This document shows positions 1-6,964 of a stretch of 14,303 nt of DNA, piece after piece. Location of the stretch: positions 1-14,303 of the forward strand of contig JAQUOM010000033.1 of assembly GCA_028717105.1 (NCBI GenBank), read 5' to 3'. Numbering within the stretch: the first letter of the stretch is position 1; each line of letters opens with the position of its first letter. The stretch is from Candidatus Omnitrophota bacterium. Lineage in GTDB: Bacteria; Omnitrophota; Gorgyraeia; Velamenicoccales; Velamenicoccaceae. Under the pieces are notes generated by a model. That model made no database searches and was not told the origin of the DNA. It saw only the letters and a program-made list of their open reading frames with translations. A program made the position numbers and the translations under genes.

Positions 1-1919
1 TTGTCCGGGGGCCGGTCCGCAAGATCATCGGAGAGCGCGAGGAAGATATCAGGTTAAGCAAGGAATTGGCGCTGTTGCGGTTCGATGCGCCTGTTGAGGC
101 GGACCTCGAGGACTTAAAGTTAAAGGGACCGGATATCGAAAAGCTCTGGGAGATCTATTCCAGGCTTGAATTCCGCGGCATGCTCAAGGAGTTGTCTCAG
201 GAGCGTTTCTCGGGGGCTAAACAGCTGGCGATTCCCAAGAGAGACGACATGGGCCCCGAAGAGATCGCCGGCCGGATTGCGAAGACGGGCCTCCTGGCTT
301 TTGCCGTCAATGAAGCGGACCCGAAGAACGATGTTCTGAACGTCAATGTCGCCTGTGACGAGAAAACCGTCTATGGCGTGAACGGCCCGCAGGCCGTCGG
401 CGCGCTCCTGAGGCGTGACGGCTGCGTCATGATTTCGCATGACGTCAAGTCCGGGCGTCATCTGTTGCGGGACTTTGGGATTGAAATAAAGGGAACGTTC
501 TTTGACACGATGATTGCCGCCTATCTCCTTGATTCTTCCAGGAGGGCGGGAGAATTGGACAATTTGATCTGGGATCATCTGCAGGAAAAGACCATGAGCC
601 GCCAGGATTATTTGGGCCGCGAGTCGCATTTTCTTGTCCGGCTCAAGAACGTTCTCTCGGCCGCCTTGAAGGAGAAGAAGCTGGATGCCCTTTTCTGCGA
701 TGTGGAGATGCCTTTGGTGGACGTCCTTTTTGAGATGGAGTCTGCCGGTATCCAGGTCGATACGGCGTTTTTGGCGGATCTCTCGGCCCAGTTGGAAAAA
801 AAACTGGCCCGGATCGTCAAACGTATTTTTGAACTGGCCGGGTGCGACTTCAACATCAATTCGCCCAAACAGCTCTCGGAAGTCCTTTTCCATAAGCTCA
901 AACTGCCGGTCGTCAAAAAGACCAAGACCGGCCTGTCGACGGATGAAGAAGTCCTTCATAAACTTTCGACGGATTTCGAATTGCCGCGTCTCCTTTTGGA
1001 ATACCGACAGATGGCCAAGCTCAAGACGACATACATCGACGCGTTGCCGGGTCTGATCGACGAGCGGACCGGAAAGATCCACAGTTCGTTCAATCAGACC
1101 GGGACCGAAACGGGGCGCTTGAGTTCAAGCGATCCGAACCTGCAGAACATCCCCATTAAAACCGAGATGGGGCGCCGGGTCCGGCAGGCCTTCGTGCCTT
1201 CAAAAGGTTTTGATGTCCTCTTGTCGGCGGACTATTCGCAGGTCGAACTGCGCATCCTGGCGCATCTCTCCGAGGACCCGGTATTGATGGAAGCCTTCCG
1301 CGAAGGACGCGACATCCATCGCTATACCGCTTCATTGATTTTCGGCGTCAAGGAGGAAGACGTTACCCCGGAGATGCGGGAAAATGCCAAACGCGTGAAT
1401 TTCGGTATTGTCTACGGCATGAGTTCTTACGGCTTGTCCAAGGACCTGGGGATCGACGGCCATACCGCCGAGGCGTTTATTTCGGAATATTTTTTGCGTT
1501 ATCCGCGGGTCAAGGCGTATCTTGACGGCCAGATCGATTTTGTCCGCAAGAACGGTTATGTCATGACGCTTTTGGGCCGGAGGCGTTATATTCCCGAGAT
1601 CCATAATCCGAATGCCGCTTTGAGGCAGTTTGCCGAGCGTCAGGCGGTCAATGCGCCCATCCAGGGATCGGCGGCCGACTTGATCAAACTGGCCATGGTG
1701 GATCTGCACAAGCGCCTCCGGGAGGGCCGCTTTCAGTCGCGCCTGGTTCTGCAGGTCCACGACGAATTGGTCCTTGAGGTGGTGCGCGCAGAGCTGAAAG
1801 AAGCGGCCGGACAAGTACGTCGCAGCATGGAAAATATCCTGGCGCTGAAAGTTCCCCTGAAGGTGTCGATGAAGACGGGGAAAAATTGGCTCGAGATGGA
1901 AGAACAAACGGCGGCATAG
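1..1919 (+). CDS. polA: DNA polymerase I, 3' part (5' end outside window)
   Basis: Family A DNA polymerase, which fills gaps and replaces RNA primers during replication and repair. The reading frame is open from position 3, and the residues before the TTG at 66 (KIIGERE...LSKELALLRFD) match the usual PolA linker after the 5' nuclease domain. That TTG is therefore internal and the true start lies upstream of the window. A 3'-5' exonuclease-like domain spans about 280-680, but its catalytic acidic residues look lost: the Exo I region reads AFAVNEAD instead of FDTET, and the Exo II region reads HDVKSGR without the usual Asp. The polymerase domain is intact: TGRLSSSDPNLQNIP, motif A DYSQVELR (from 1230), motif B AKRVNFGIVYG (NFG at 1398) and motif C VHDE (from 1755). 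Proofreading is probably absent, as in several bacterial PolA lineages. Ends TAG. Identity is near certain; only the N-terminal content is unknown. Confidence 0.97.
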   Translation, partial: VRGPVRKIIGEREEDIRLSKELALLRFDAPVEADLEDLKLKGPDIEKLWEIYSRLEFRGMLKELSQERFSGAKQLAIPKRDDMGPEEIAGRIAKTGLLAFAVNEADPKNDVLNVNVACDEKTVYGVNGPQAVGALLRRDGCVMISHDVKSGRHLLRDFGIEIKGTFFDTMIAAYLLDSSRRAGELDNLIWDHLQEKTMSRQDYLGRESHFLVRLKNVLSAALKEKKLDALFCDVEMPLVDVLFEMESAGIQVDTAFLADLSAQLEKKLARIVKRIFELAGCDFNINSPKQLSEVLFHKLKLPVVKKTKTGLSTDEEVLHKLSTDFELPRLLLEYRQMAKLKTTYIDALPGLIDERTGKIHSSFNQTGTETGRLSSSDPNLQNIPIKTEMGRRVRQAFVPSKGFDVLLSADYSQVELRILAHLSEDPVLMEAFREGRDIHRYTASLIFGVKEEDVTPEMRENAKRVNFGIVYGMSSYGLSKDLGIDGHTAEAFISEYFLRYPRVKAYLDGQIDFVRKNGYVMTLLGRRRYIPEIHNPNAALRQFAERQAVNAPIQGSAADLIKLAMVDLHKRLREGRFQSRLVLQVHDELVLEVVRAELKEAAGQVRRSMENILALKVPLKVSMKTGKNWLEMEEQTAA

Positions 1920-1957
1920 ATCAGGTTTTTTGTATGGTATCAGGAAAACCTGATCTA
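1917..1957. repeat. 13-bp perfect inverted repeat overlapping the polA stop
   Basis: TAGATCAGGTTTT (1917-1929) is perfectly complementary to AAAACCTGATCTA (1945-1957), with a 15-nt loop; the left arm includes the polA TAG stop. It could form an RNA hairpin at the polA 3' end, limiting read-through or stabilising the message. No T-run follows the right arm, so it is not a canonical intrinsic terminator. Rho is encoded nearby, so factor-dependent termination is possible. The role is inferred. Confidence 0.6.
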
Positions 1958-1965
1958 CAAGCCGG

Positions 1966-1987
1966 CCTGCCTCACCGGTGAGGCAGG
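1966..1987. repeat. 22-bp perfect palindrome
   Basis: An 11-bp half site, CCTGCCTCACC, is followed immediately by its exact reverse complement, with no spacer. It lies 8 bp after the preceding inverted repeat and upstream of glgA. A loopless palindrome suits a dimeric DNA-binding protein or a cruciform; as RNA it would fold into a GC-rich hairpin. It resembles a dispersed intergenic palindrome, but no second copy occurs in this window. Function unknown. Confidence 0.6.
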
Positions 1988-2105
1988 AGTCTGACCATTG
2001 ACATTTACCTTTCGCGGACGCCTGAGGAAAATATACGAGCTACAATTTACGCTCATTCATTTTATTGATGCGCCTAAATTGTCCGCTCATTGAAGGAGGG
2101 GTAAG

Positions 2106-3536
2106 ATGAAGATTGCTTTGTGTACGAGCGAAGCTGTGCCGTTTGCCAAAACGGGGGGATTGGCGGATGTGTGCGGAGCTCTGCCGCAGGAGCTTGAGGC
2201 CCTGGGGCATGAGGTCGTCTTGATCCTTCCGAAATATCAGTCGGTCAGGACAACGAGTTTTCTTTTCAAGCCTCTCGACGATGATTATGATATGACGCTT
2301 TATGGGGAGAATGTCCGTGTTTTTCTCGTCAAGCACGACATGTTCCTGAGGGCCGGGCTTTACGGCGACTCTTTCGGCGATTACCCCGACAACCTCAGAC
2401 GGTTTTCTTATTTTTGCGGTAAGTCCCTGGAGCTTTTGGACAAGATCGCCTTTACCCCCGACGTCATCCATTGTCACGATTGGCAGACGTCGTTATTGCC
2501 TTTATACGTCAAGGAACGCGCCCGGACCTCTCTGCCCCGGGCAGCGAAGCCTCCGGCGACCGTCCTGACGATCCATAACATGGCTTATCAGGGAATCTTT
2601 CCAAAAGATAAACTGCCGGAAACGGGCCTGGGGTGGGAATATTTCACGATGTCCGGCCTGGAATATTACGACAAGATCAATCTTTTAAAAGGGGGCATCC
2701 TTCACGCAGACGCCCTCAATACCGTCAGCCTGACCTATAGCAAAGAGGTCCAGACCGAGGAATTCGGTTGCGGATTAGAAGGCGTGTTGGCGCAAAGAAA
2801 AGACGTTTTTTGCGGCATCGTTAACGGTGTCGATTATAAAACATGGAACCCTCAAGGGGACAAGCTGATCTTCAAGAACTATACGATCAAGACCCCTCAG
2901 GATAAAAAGATCAACAAGCTCAAGCTTCAGGCTGCTTGTAACCTGCCGCAGGACGAAGATGTCCTGCTTTTGGGGTTTGTCGGCAGGCTGGTCGAACAGA
3001 AGGGTGTCGAGCTTATCCTGAACATGATCCCCGAATGCGTTCGGGCGGGCATGCAGGTCGTTGTGCTGGGGGTGGGGGACCCCAAATACGAAGCCGGGCT
3101 TTTTTCCCTCGTTCAGCAGTATGCCCATAATGTGTTTTTCAGTTCGCGTTTTGACGATCGCCTGGCCCATCAGATCTATGCCGGCAGCGATGTATTTCTT
3201 ATGCCGTCGCAGTTTGAGCCTTGCGGGATCGGGCAGATGATCAGTTTTAAATACGGGACGATCCCCGTCGTCTACAAGACGGGAGGGCTGGCCGATACGG
3301 TGAAGGATGTTTCGGCAGATCCGGACAAAGGTTCCGGTTTTGTTTTTTCTTCGTTCCATGCCAAAGCTTTGTTCGCGTCTGTCCTGGCGGCCAAGAAGCT
3401 TTTTGCGAAGAAGGCCGCGTGGCAAGACCTCATGAAACGGGTGATGCGCCTCAATTTTTCCTGGAAGGAATCCGCCAGGAAATATGCGGCTTTATATGAG
3501 AAAGCGCAGCGCCTTTCGCAAAAGGCGCGGATATGA
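2106..3536 (+). CDS. glgA: Glycogen (starch) synthase, GT5 family
   Basis: Transfers glucose from ADP-glucose (or UDP-glucose) to the non-reducing end of an alpha-1,4-glucan, building storage glycogen in the cytoplasm. The 476-aa length is normal for the family. The N-terminal ADP-glucose-binding motif KTGGLAD sits at residues 15-21. The C-terminal GT-B half carries the PSQFEPCG block (Glu371, the catalytic-region Glu) followed by a second KTGGLADTV block. The ATG has a strong Shine-Dalgarno site (AAGGAGG at 2093-2099, 6 nt before the start). The stop overlaps the coaE start by 4 nt, so the two are probably translationally coupled. A carbohydrate gene between polA and coaE is an unusual insertion into an otherwise housekeeping order. 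No other glg gene is seen nearby. Donor preference cannot be read from the sequence. Confidence 0.96.
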   Translation: MKIALCTSEAVPFAKTGGLADVCGALPQELEALGHEVVLILPKYQSVRTTSFLFKPLDDDYDMTLYGENVRVFLVKHDMFLRAGLYGDSFGDYPDNLRRFSYFCGKSLELLDKIAFTPDVIHCHDWQTSLLPLYVKERARTSLPRAAKPPATVLTIHNMAYQGIFPKDKLPETGLGWEYFTMSGLEYYDKINLLKGGILHADALNTVSLTYSKEVQTEEFGCGLEGVLAQRKDVFCGIVNGVDYKTWNPQGDKLIFKNYTIKTPQDKKINKLKLQAACNLPQDEDVLLLGFVGRLVEQKGVELILNMIPECVRAGMQVVVLGVGDPKYEAGLFSLVQQYAHNVFFSSRFDDRLAHQIYAGSDVFLMPSQFEPCGIGQMISFKYGTIPVVYKTGGLADTVKDVSADPDKGSGFVFSSFHAKALFASVLAAKKLFAKKAAWQDLMKRVMRLNFSWKESARKYAALYEKAQRLSQKARI

Positions 3537-4123
3537 CAAAGATCGGTCTGACGGGAGGGCTGGGGACAGGTAAGACCACGGTCCTCAAAATGTTCAGGGC
3601 GCTCGGCGCCAAGACATGGGACGCCGACGATGCCGTACGTCGGGAGCTCAACGGCGACCTTGCTCTGCGGCGCAGGATCAGGGCGGCGCTGGGGGGTTCT
3701 TTTTTCACGGCGGGCCGTATCGACCGTCGCCGGCTGGCCAGGGAGGTTTTTGCTTCTCCCCGGAAACTGGCAAAACTGAATGCCCTCGTTCATCCGGCCG
3801 TCAAGAAAAGGCTTTTGGAATTTTTCCGCAGGAACAAAAAGAGCAGGGTCCTGGTCGCCGAGGTTCCGCTTCTTTTTGAAACGGATTTTTACCGGCTTTT
3901 TGACGTCCGCGTATGCGTTACGGCGCGCCGCGGCATGCGGAGCCGGCGGCTCATGGCCTCTCGGCGCTATACCCCGCAGGACATCGCGCAGCGGGAGCGT
4001 CATCAGCTGTCTTTATCACGCAAGATCGCGCGATGCGATATGACTATAGATAATAACGGGACCCGAAGCGAGACGTACAGGCAAGTGAAAAAAATCATGG
4101 AGGAAGAAAAGTGGAAAAACTAG
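3533..4123 (+). CDS. coaE: Dephospho-CoA kinase
   Basis: Last step of coenzyme A synthesis: ATP-dependent phosphorylation of the 3'-hydroxyl of the ribose of dephospho-CoA. At 196 aa it has the family's usual size. The P-loop GGLGTGKT spans residues 8-15, the DAD motif of the substrate site lies near residue 31, and VAEVPLLFE marks the CoA domain region. The protein is notably rich in Arg and Lys. The ATG overlaps the glgA stop (ATGA) and the 3' end overlaps rho by 13 nt, so it is embedded in a glgA-coaE-rho operon. coaE next to polA or rho is common in several Gram-negative lineages, which supports the call. No missing key residue noticed. Confidence 0.96.
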   Translation: MTKIGLTGGLGTGKTTVLKMFRALGAKTWDADDAVRRELNGDLALRRRIRAALGGSFFTAGRIDRRRLAREVFASPRKLAKLNALVHPAVKKRLLEFFRRNKKSRVLVAEVPLLFETDFYRLFDVRVCVTARRGMRSRRLMASRRYTPQDIAQRERHQLSLSRKIARCDMTIDNNGTRSETYRQVKKIMEEEKWKN

Positions 4124-5370
4124 AAATCGCAAAACTCAAAGAGATGAAGATCGCGGACCTCGCGAAATTCGCAAAAACCCTGAATGTCAACGGCATCAGC
4201 GGTTCAAAAAAACAGGATTTGATCTTTAAGATCCTGCAGGCCCAGGCGGAGCGTGAGGGTCTCATGTTCGGAGAGGGGGTTTTGGAGATCCTTCCCGAAG
4301 GCTTCGGTTTCCTGCGGTCGGCGAATTACAATTATCTGCCGTGCCCGGACGATATCTATGTGTCGCCGTCGCAGATCAGGAAGTTCGACCTGCATACGGG
4401 CGATACGATCTCCGGCCAGATCCGGCCCCCGAAGGAGGGAGAAAAATATTTCGCGCTCCTGAAGGTCGAGGCGGTCAATTTCGAGAACCCGGACGAAGTC
4501 AAAGACAAGATCCTTTTCGATAACTTGACGCCCGTTTATCCCCATGAGCGTTTTGTCCTGGAACACATGGCAGAAGACCCTTCGACGCGCATCATGGATT
4601 TGTTGACGCCCATCGGCAAAGGGCAGCGCGGATTGATCGTGGCCCAGCCGTATAGCGGCAAGACGGTCCTTCTGCAGAAGATCGCCAACGCGATCACCAA
4701 AAACAATCCCGAGACCGTGCTCATCGTCCTTTTGATCGACGAGCGGCCCGAAGAGGTCACGGATATGCAGCGTCTGGTCAAAGGAGAGGTCATCAGCTCG
4801 ACCTTCGACGAACCCGCGGAACGCCACGTGCAGGTGGCCGAGATCGTCCTTGAGAAGGCCAAGCGGCTTGTGGAACACAAGAAAGACGTGGTCGTCCTCC
4901 TGGATTCGATCACCCGCCTGGCGCGCGCGTACAACACGGTCGTGCCGCATTCCGGCAAGATCCTCACCGGCGGTATGGATTCCCACGCCCTGCATAAACC
5001 CAAGCGCTTCTTCGGCGCGGCACGCGCCTTGGAAGAGGGGGGCAGCCTGACGATCATCGCGACAGCCCTTGTGGATACCGGCAGCCGCATGGATGAGGTC
5101 ATTTTCGAAGAGTTCAAAGGGACGGGTAATATGGAATTGCAGCTGGACCGCAATCTCTTCCAACGCAGGATATATCCTGCCATCGACATCAAGCGTTCCA
5201 ATACGCGCCGTGAAGAGCTCCTGATCGATCCCAAGCACCTGCAGAAGATATGGATCCTGCGCAAGGTCTTGAACGAGCTTAACTCGGCGGAAGCCATGGA
5301 GCTTCTTATTGACAAGCTCTCTAAAACCAAGAATAATAATGACTTTTTGGACAGCATGAACCAGAAGTGA
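4111..5370 (+). CDS. rho: Transcription termination factor Rho
   Basis: Hexameric RNA-dependent ATPase and helicase that ends transcription at C-rich, unstructured RNA sites. Starts at GTG, chosen because GGAGGA (4099-4104) lies 6 nt upstream and the product is then 419 aa, the same length as E. coli Rho and in register with its numbering. Order of parts: N-terminal helical bundle; cold-shock-like RNA-binding fold with RNP1 GFGFLRS and DDIYVSPSQIRKF; RecA-like ATPase with P-loop AQPYSGKT (178-185), Walker B VLLDS (Asp265), Q-loop LTGGMDSHAL, and the R-loop region GTGNMEL. Residue 181 is Tyr where E. coli has Lys (PPKAGKT); Lys184 and Thr185 are kept. The start lies inside coaE, indicating coupling. 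No insertion domain is present. Confidence 0.98.
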   Translation: MEKLEIAKLKEMKIADLAKFAKTLNVNGISGSKKQDLIFKILQAQAEREGLMFGEGVLEILPEGFGFLRSANYNYLPCPDDIYVSPSQIRKFDLHTGDTISGQIRPPKEGEKYFALLKVEAVNFENPDEVKDKILFDNLTPVYPHERFVLEHMAEDPSTRIMDLLTPIGKGQRGLIVAQPYSGKTVLLQKIANAITKNNPETVLIVLLIDERPEEVTDMQRLVKGEVISSTFDEPAERHVQVAEIVLEKAKRLVEHKKDVVVLLDSITRLARAYNTVVPHSGKILTGGMDSHALHKPKRFFGAARALEEGGSLTIIATALVDTGSRMDEVIFEEFKGTGNMELQLDRNLFQRRIYPAIDIKRSNTRREELLIDPKHLQKIWILRKVLNELNSAEAMELLIDKLSKTKNNNDFLDSMNQK

Positions 5371-5388
5371 GGAAAGATAGGACTATTC

Positions 5389-5464
5389 AACGCGAATTTT
5401 CGCGAATCCTGCCTTCGTCAGGGAACGCAAATGGTCGCGAATGACAGGTCGCTGTATTCGCGTT
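5389..5464 (+). promoter_or_regulatory. Possible structured leader upstream of rpmE
   Basis: The 130-nt rho-rpmE gap contains AACGCGAAT (5389-5397), exactly complementary to ATTCGCGTT (5456-5464). Inside it is a tight hairpin CGCGAA-TT-TTCGCG (5391-5404), and the word CGCGAAT recurs at 5391, 5401 and 5438. The two pairings exclude each other, which would suit a regulatory leader. Ribosomal protein L31 mRNAs in several phyla carry autoregulatory leaders, but I cannot match this one to a known family. No terminator or clear promoter is seen. Weak call. Confidence 0.25.
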
Positions 5465-5500
5465 AAAAGGTTGGTCGTATTTTTAAAAAGGAGAAACAAC

Positions 5501-5704
5501 ATGAAAGACAAGATCCATCCGCAATACAAAGAAACAACGATCATCTGCGCCTGCGGCGAGGTGATCCATACGCGTTCGACAAAACAGAATATCCGCGTCG
5601 ATATCTGTTCGGCCTGTCATCCGTTTTTCACCGGCAAACAGAAGTTCGTCGATACGGCCGGCCGCGTTGAGAAGTTCATGAAGAAGTACAAAAAGAACGC
5701 CTGA
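5501..5704 (+). CDS. rpmE: 50S ribosomal protein L31, zinc-binding form
   Basis: Small protein at the ribosomal central protuberance, bridging the subunits. The start at 5501 is chosen over an in-frame ATG at 5441 because AAAAAGGAG lies just upstream and the product then begins MKDKIHPQYKE, the usual L31 start. It is 67 aa. The zinc ligands are present: Cys16, Cys18, Cys36 and Cys39 (CAC and CSAC), making this the C+ type rather than the zinc-independent paralogue. The core HPFFTGKQKFVDTAGRVEKF is typical. The order rho-rpmE-prfA-prmC is found in many bacteria. A basic tail (KKYKKNA) ends the protein. Confidence 0.97.
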   Translation: MKDKIHPQYKETTIICACGEVIHTRSTKQNIRVDICSACHPFFTGKQKFVDTAGRVEKFMKKYKKNA

Positions 5705-5717
5705 ATTTTTTCGCCGG

Positions 5718-5792
5718 CGTCGTTAGGTTGCGCCTGTGACGAACGGCGTTATCGGACGGTCCTCCGGGCATCGTCACCGGCGCCGGGCAACG
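5718..5792 (+). repeat. 75-bp hairpin-forming repeat, copy 1 (before prfA)
   Basis: Nearly identical to 7790-7865, differing by one 1-nt indel and three substitutions. It starts 14 nt after the rpmE stop and ends 12 nt before the prfA ATG. GTGACGA (5736-5742) pairs perfectly with TCGTCAC (5771-5777). The stem extends through one mismatch to GCGCC/GGCGC (5730-5734 with 5779-5783), and an alternative outer pair GTTGC/GCAAC joins 5727-5731 to 5787-5791. Both copies lie in the same orientation between genes. It may be a dispersed repeat of REP/MITE type or a conserved structured RNA. I do not recognise the family. Confidence 0.85.
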
Positions 5793-5804
5793 GTTTTATG
5801 CTGA

Positions 5805-6869
5805 ATGAATAAAAAACTCGAAGAGTTAAAAAAACGCAAGGAAGAGCTCGAACAGCTTCTGGCGGATCCGTCTGTCGTCGGCGATACGGCCTTGTGCACG
5901 AAATACGCCCGGGAACTTTCGGATATTTCCCCGGCCGTACGCAAGTACGAGGAGCTGCGTGATGCCGATAAGCAGGCCAAAGAACTGCGCCATATCCTTC
6001 AGGATAAGACGCATGGAAAGGATTTTCTGGAGCTGGCGACGCTTGAGATCGAAGAGCTTGAAAAGAAGAGCCGCCGGCTGGAGACCGAGATCGAAGAATT
6101 GACCCGGCCGCCGGACCCGGATTTGAACCGGAACTGCATGGTGGAAGTCCGCGCCGGGACAGGCGGACAGGAAGCGTCTCTTTTTGCCGCCGATCTTTAC
6201 CGGATGTACACGAAATATGCCGCCGCCAAAAGCTGGACGGTGGAGCTCTTGTCGATGAGCCCGACGGATCTCGGCGGCATCAAGGAAGTGGTTTTCTCGG
6301 TGCAGGGGCCGGAGGCATACAAGCGTCTGAAATTCGAGAGCGGCGTCCATCGCGTCCAGCGCGTCCCGACGACCGAAGCTTCGGGACGGATCCATACGTC
6401 GGCGGCGACTGTCGCCGTTCTTTTCGAACCTGAAGAGACGGAGTTGGAGATCGACGCCAAAGATTTGAAGGTCGACGTTTACCGCGCCGGCGGCCACGGC
6501 GGCCAGCACGTCAATACGACCGATTCGGCTGTCCGTATCACGCACTTGCCGACGGGCCTGGTCGTGACCTGTCAGGACGAGAGGTCCCAGATCAAAAACC
6601 GTGCCAAGGCCATGCGCGTTTTGCGGACGCGTCTTTTGGATGAGATGAGCTCGAGGAAACATGCCGCGCGGTCCGAGATCAGGAAATCGCAGGTGGGGTC
6701 GGGTGACCGCAGCGAGAAGATCCGCACCTATAATTTTCCCGACAGGCGTGTCACGGACCACAGGATCGGCTTTACGTCCCACAGGTTAGAGGCGATCCTC
6801 GAAGGTTCTTTGGACGAATTGACCGACGCGCTCATCAAGGCTGATACCGAGGGGACAGGACCCCGTTAG
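5805..6869 (+). CDS. prfA: Peptide chain release factor 1
   Basis: Class I release factor that reads UAA and UAG and triggers hydrolysis of peptidyl-tRNA on the ribosome. At 354 aa it has the usual length. The long helical N-terminal domain (about residues 1-100) is Glu/Lys-rich. The codon-reading tripeptide is PTT (188-190, in RVPTTEASGRIHTSA), the PxT form of RF1 rather than the SPF of RF2. The catalytic GGQ is at 232-234 in RAGGHGGQHVN, and no RF2-type frameshift site is seen. The start has no recognisable Shine-Dalgarno site; a 75-bp hairpin repeat ends only 12 nt upstream. TGA, TAG and TAA are all used as stops in this window, so the code is standard. prmC follows, the enzyme that methylates this GGQ. 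Confidence 0.98.
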   Translation: MNKKLEELKKRKEELEQLLADPSVVGDTALCTKYARELSDISPAVRKYEELRDADKQAKELRHILQDKTHGKDFLELATLEIEELEKKSRRLETEIEELTRPPDPDLNRNCMVEVRAGTGGQEASLFAADLYRMYTKYAAAKSWTVELLSMSPTDLGGIKEVVFSVQGPEAYKRLKFESGVHRVQRVPTTEASGRIHTSAATVAVLFEPEETELEIDAKDLKVDVYRAGGHGGQHVNTTDSAVRITHLPTGLVVTCQDERSQIKNRAKAMRVLRTRLLDEMSSRKHAARSEIRKSQVGSGDRSEKIRTYNFPDRRVTDHRIGFTSHRLEAILEGSLDELTDALIKADTEGTGPR

Positions 6870-6964
6870 GCCTTGCGGGGATCAGTGGTGTGTTATGCAA
6901 AGCTCTGTTATTGTGAAGAAAACTATCATGACGGAAGTTTCGTATTTTCGAGAGGTCTGACGGG

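Noticed and set aside
66..68. TTG at 66 as the polA start
   Set aside because: The frame is open further upstream and the preceding residues align with the normal PolA linker, so the gene is simply cut by the window edge.
120..1082. Long antisense open frame within polA (320 codons, - strand)
   Set aside because: It lies opposite well-conserved PolA coding sequence. The translation has no recognisable domain, and such frames are expected opposite biased GC-rich codons.
1998..2046. Promoter for glgA from TTGACA (1998-2003) with TATACG (2032) or TACAAT (2041)
   Set aside because: The TTGACA is a perfect -35 match, but the spacings to either -10 candidate (28 bp or more) are far outside 16-19 bp.
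4204..5238. Long antisense open frame within rho (344 codons, - strand)
   Set aside because: It is the complement of the highly conserved Rho domains. Its composition is typical of a shadow frame (many His, Arg, Asp, Leu) and it has no supporting ribosome site.
5441..5500. Longer rpmE beginning at an upstream ATG
   Set aside because: L31 proteins begin MKxxIHP, and a good AAGGAG site precedes the ATG at 5501.
5718..5792. A tRNA gene, suggested by the 75-nt length and multiple stems
   Set aside because: There is no 7-bp acceptor stem at the ends, no TTC-type T-arm motif and no anticodon arm in the right place; the stems are nested around one core instead of a cloverleaf.
5826..6782. Long antisense open frame within prfA (318 codons, - strand)
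   Set aside because: Same reasoning: it mirrors prfA codons and shows no family signature.
6851..6880. Terminator at the prfA 3' end from the GGGG-CCCC-GGGG blocks
   Set aside because: The stems are only 4-5 bp and no T-run follows; prmC probably continues the same unit.
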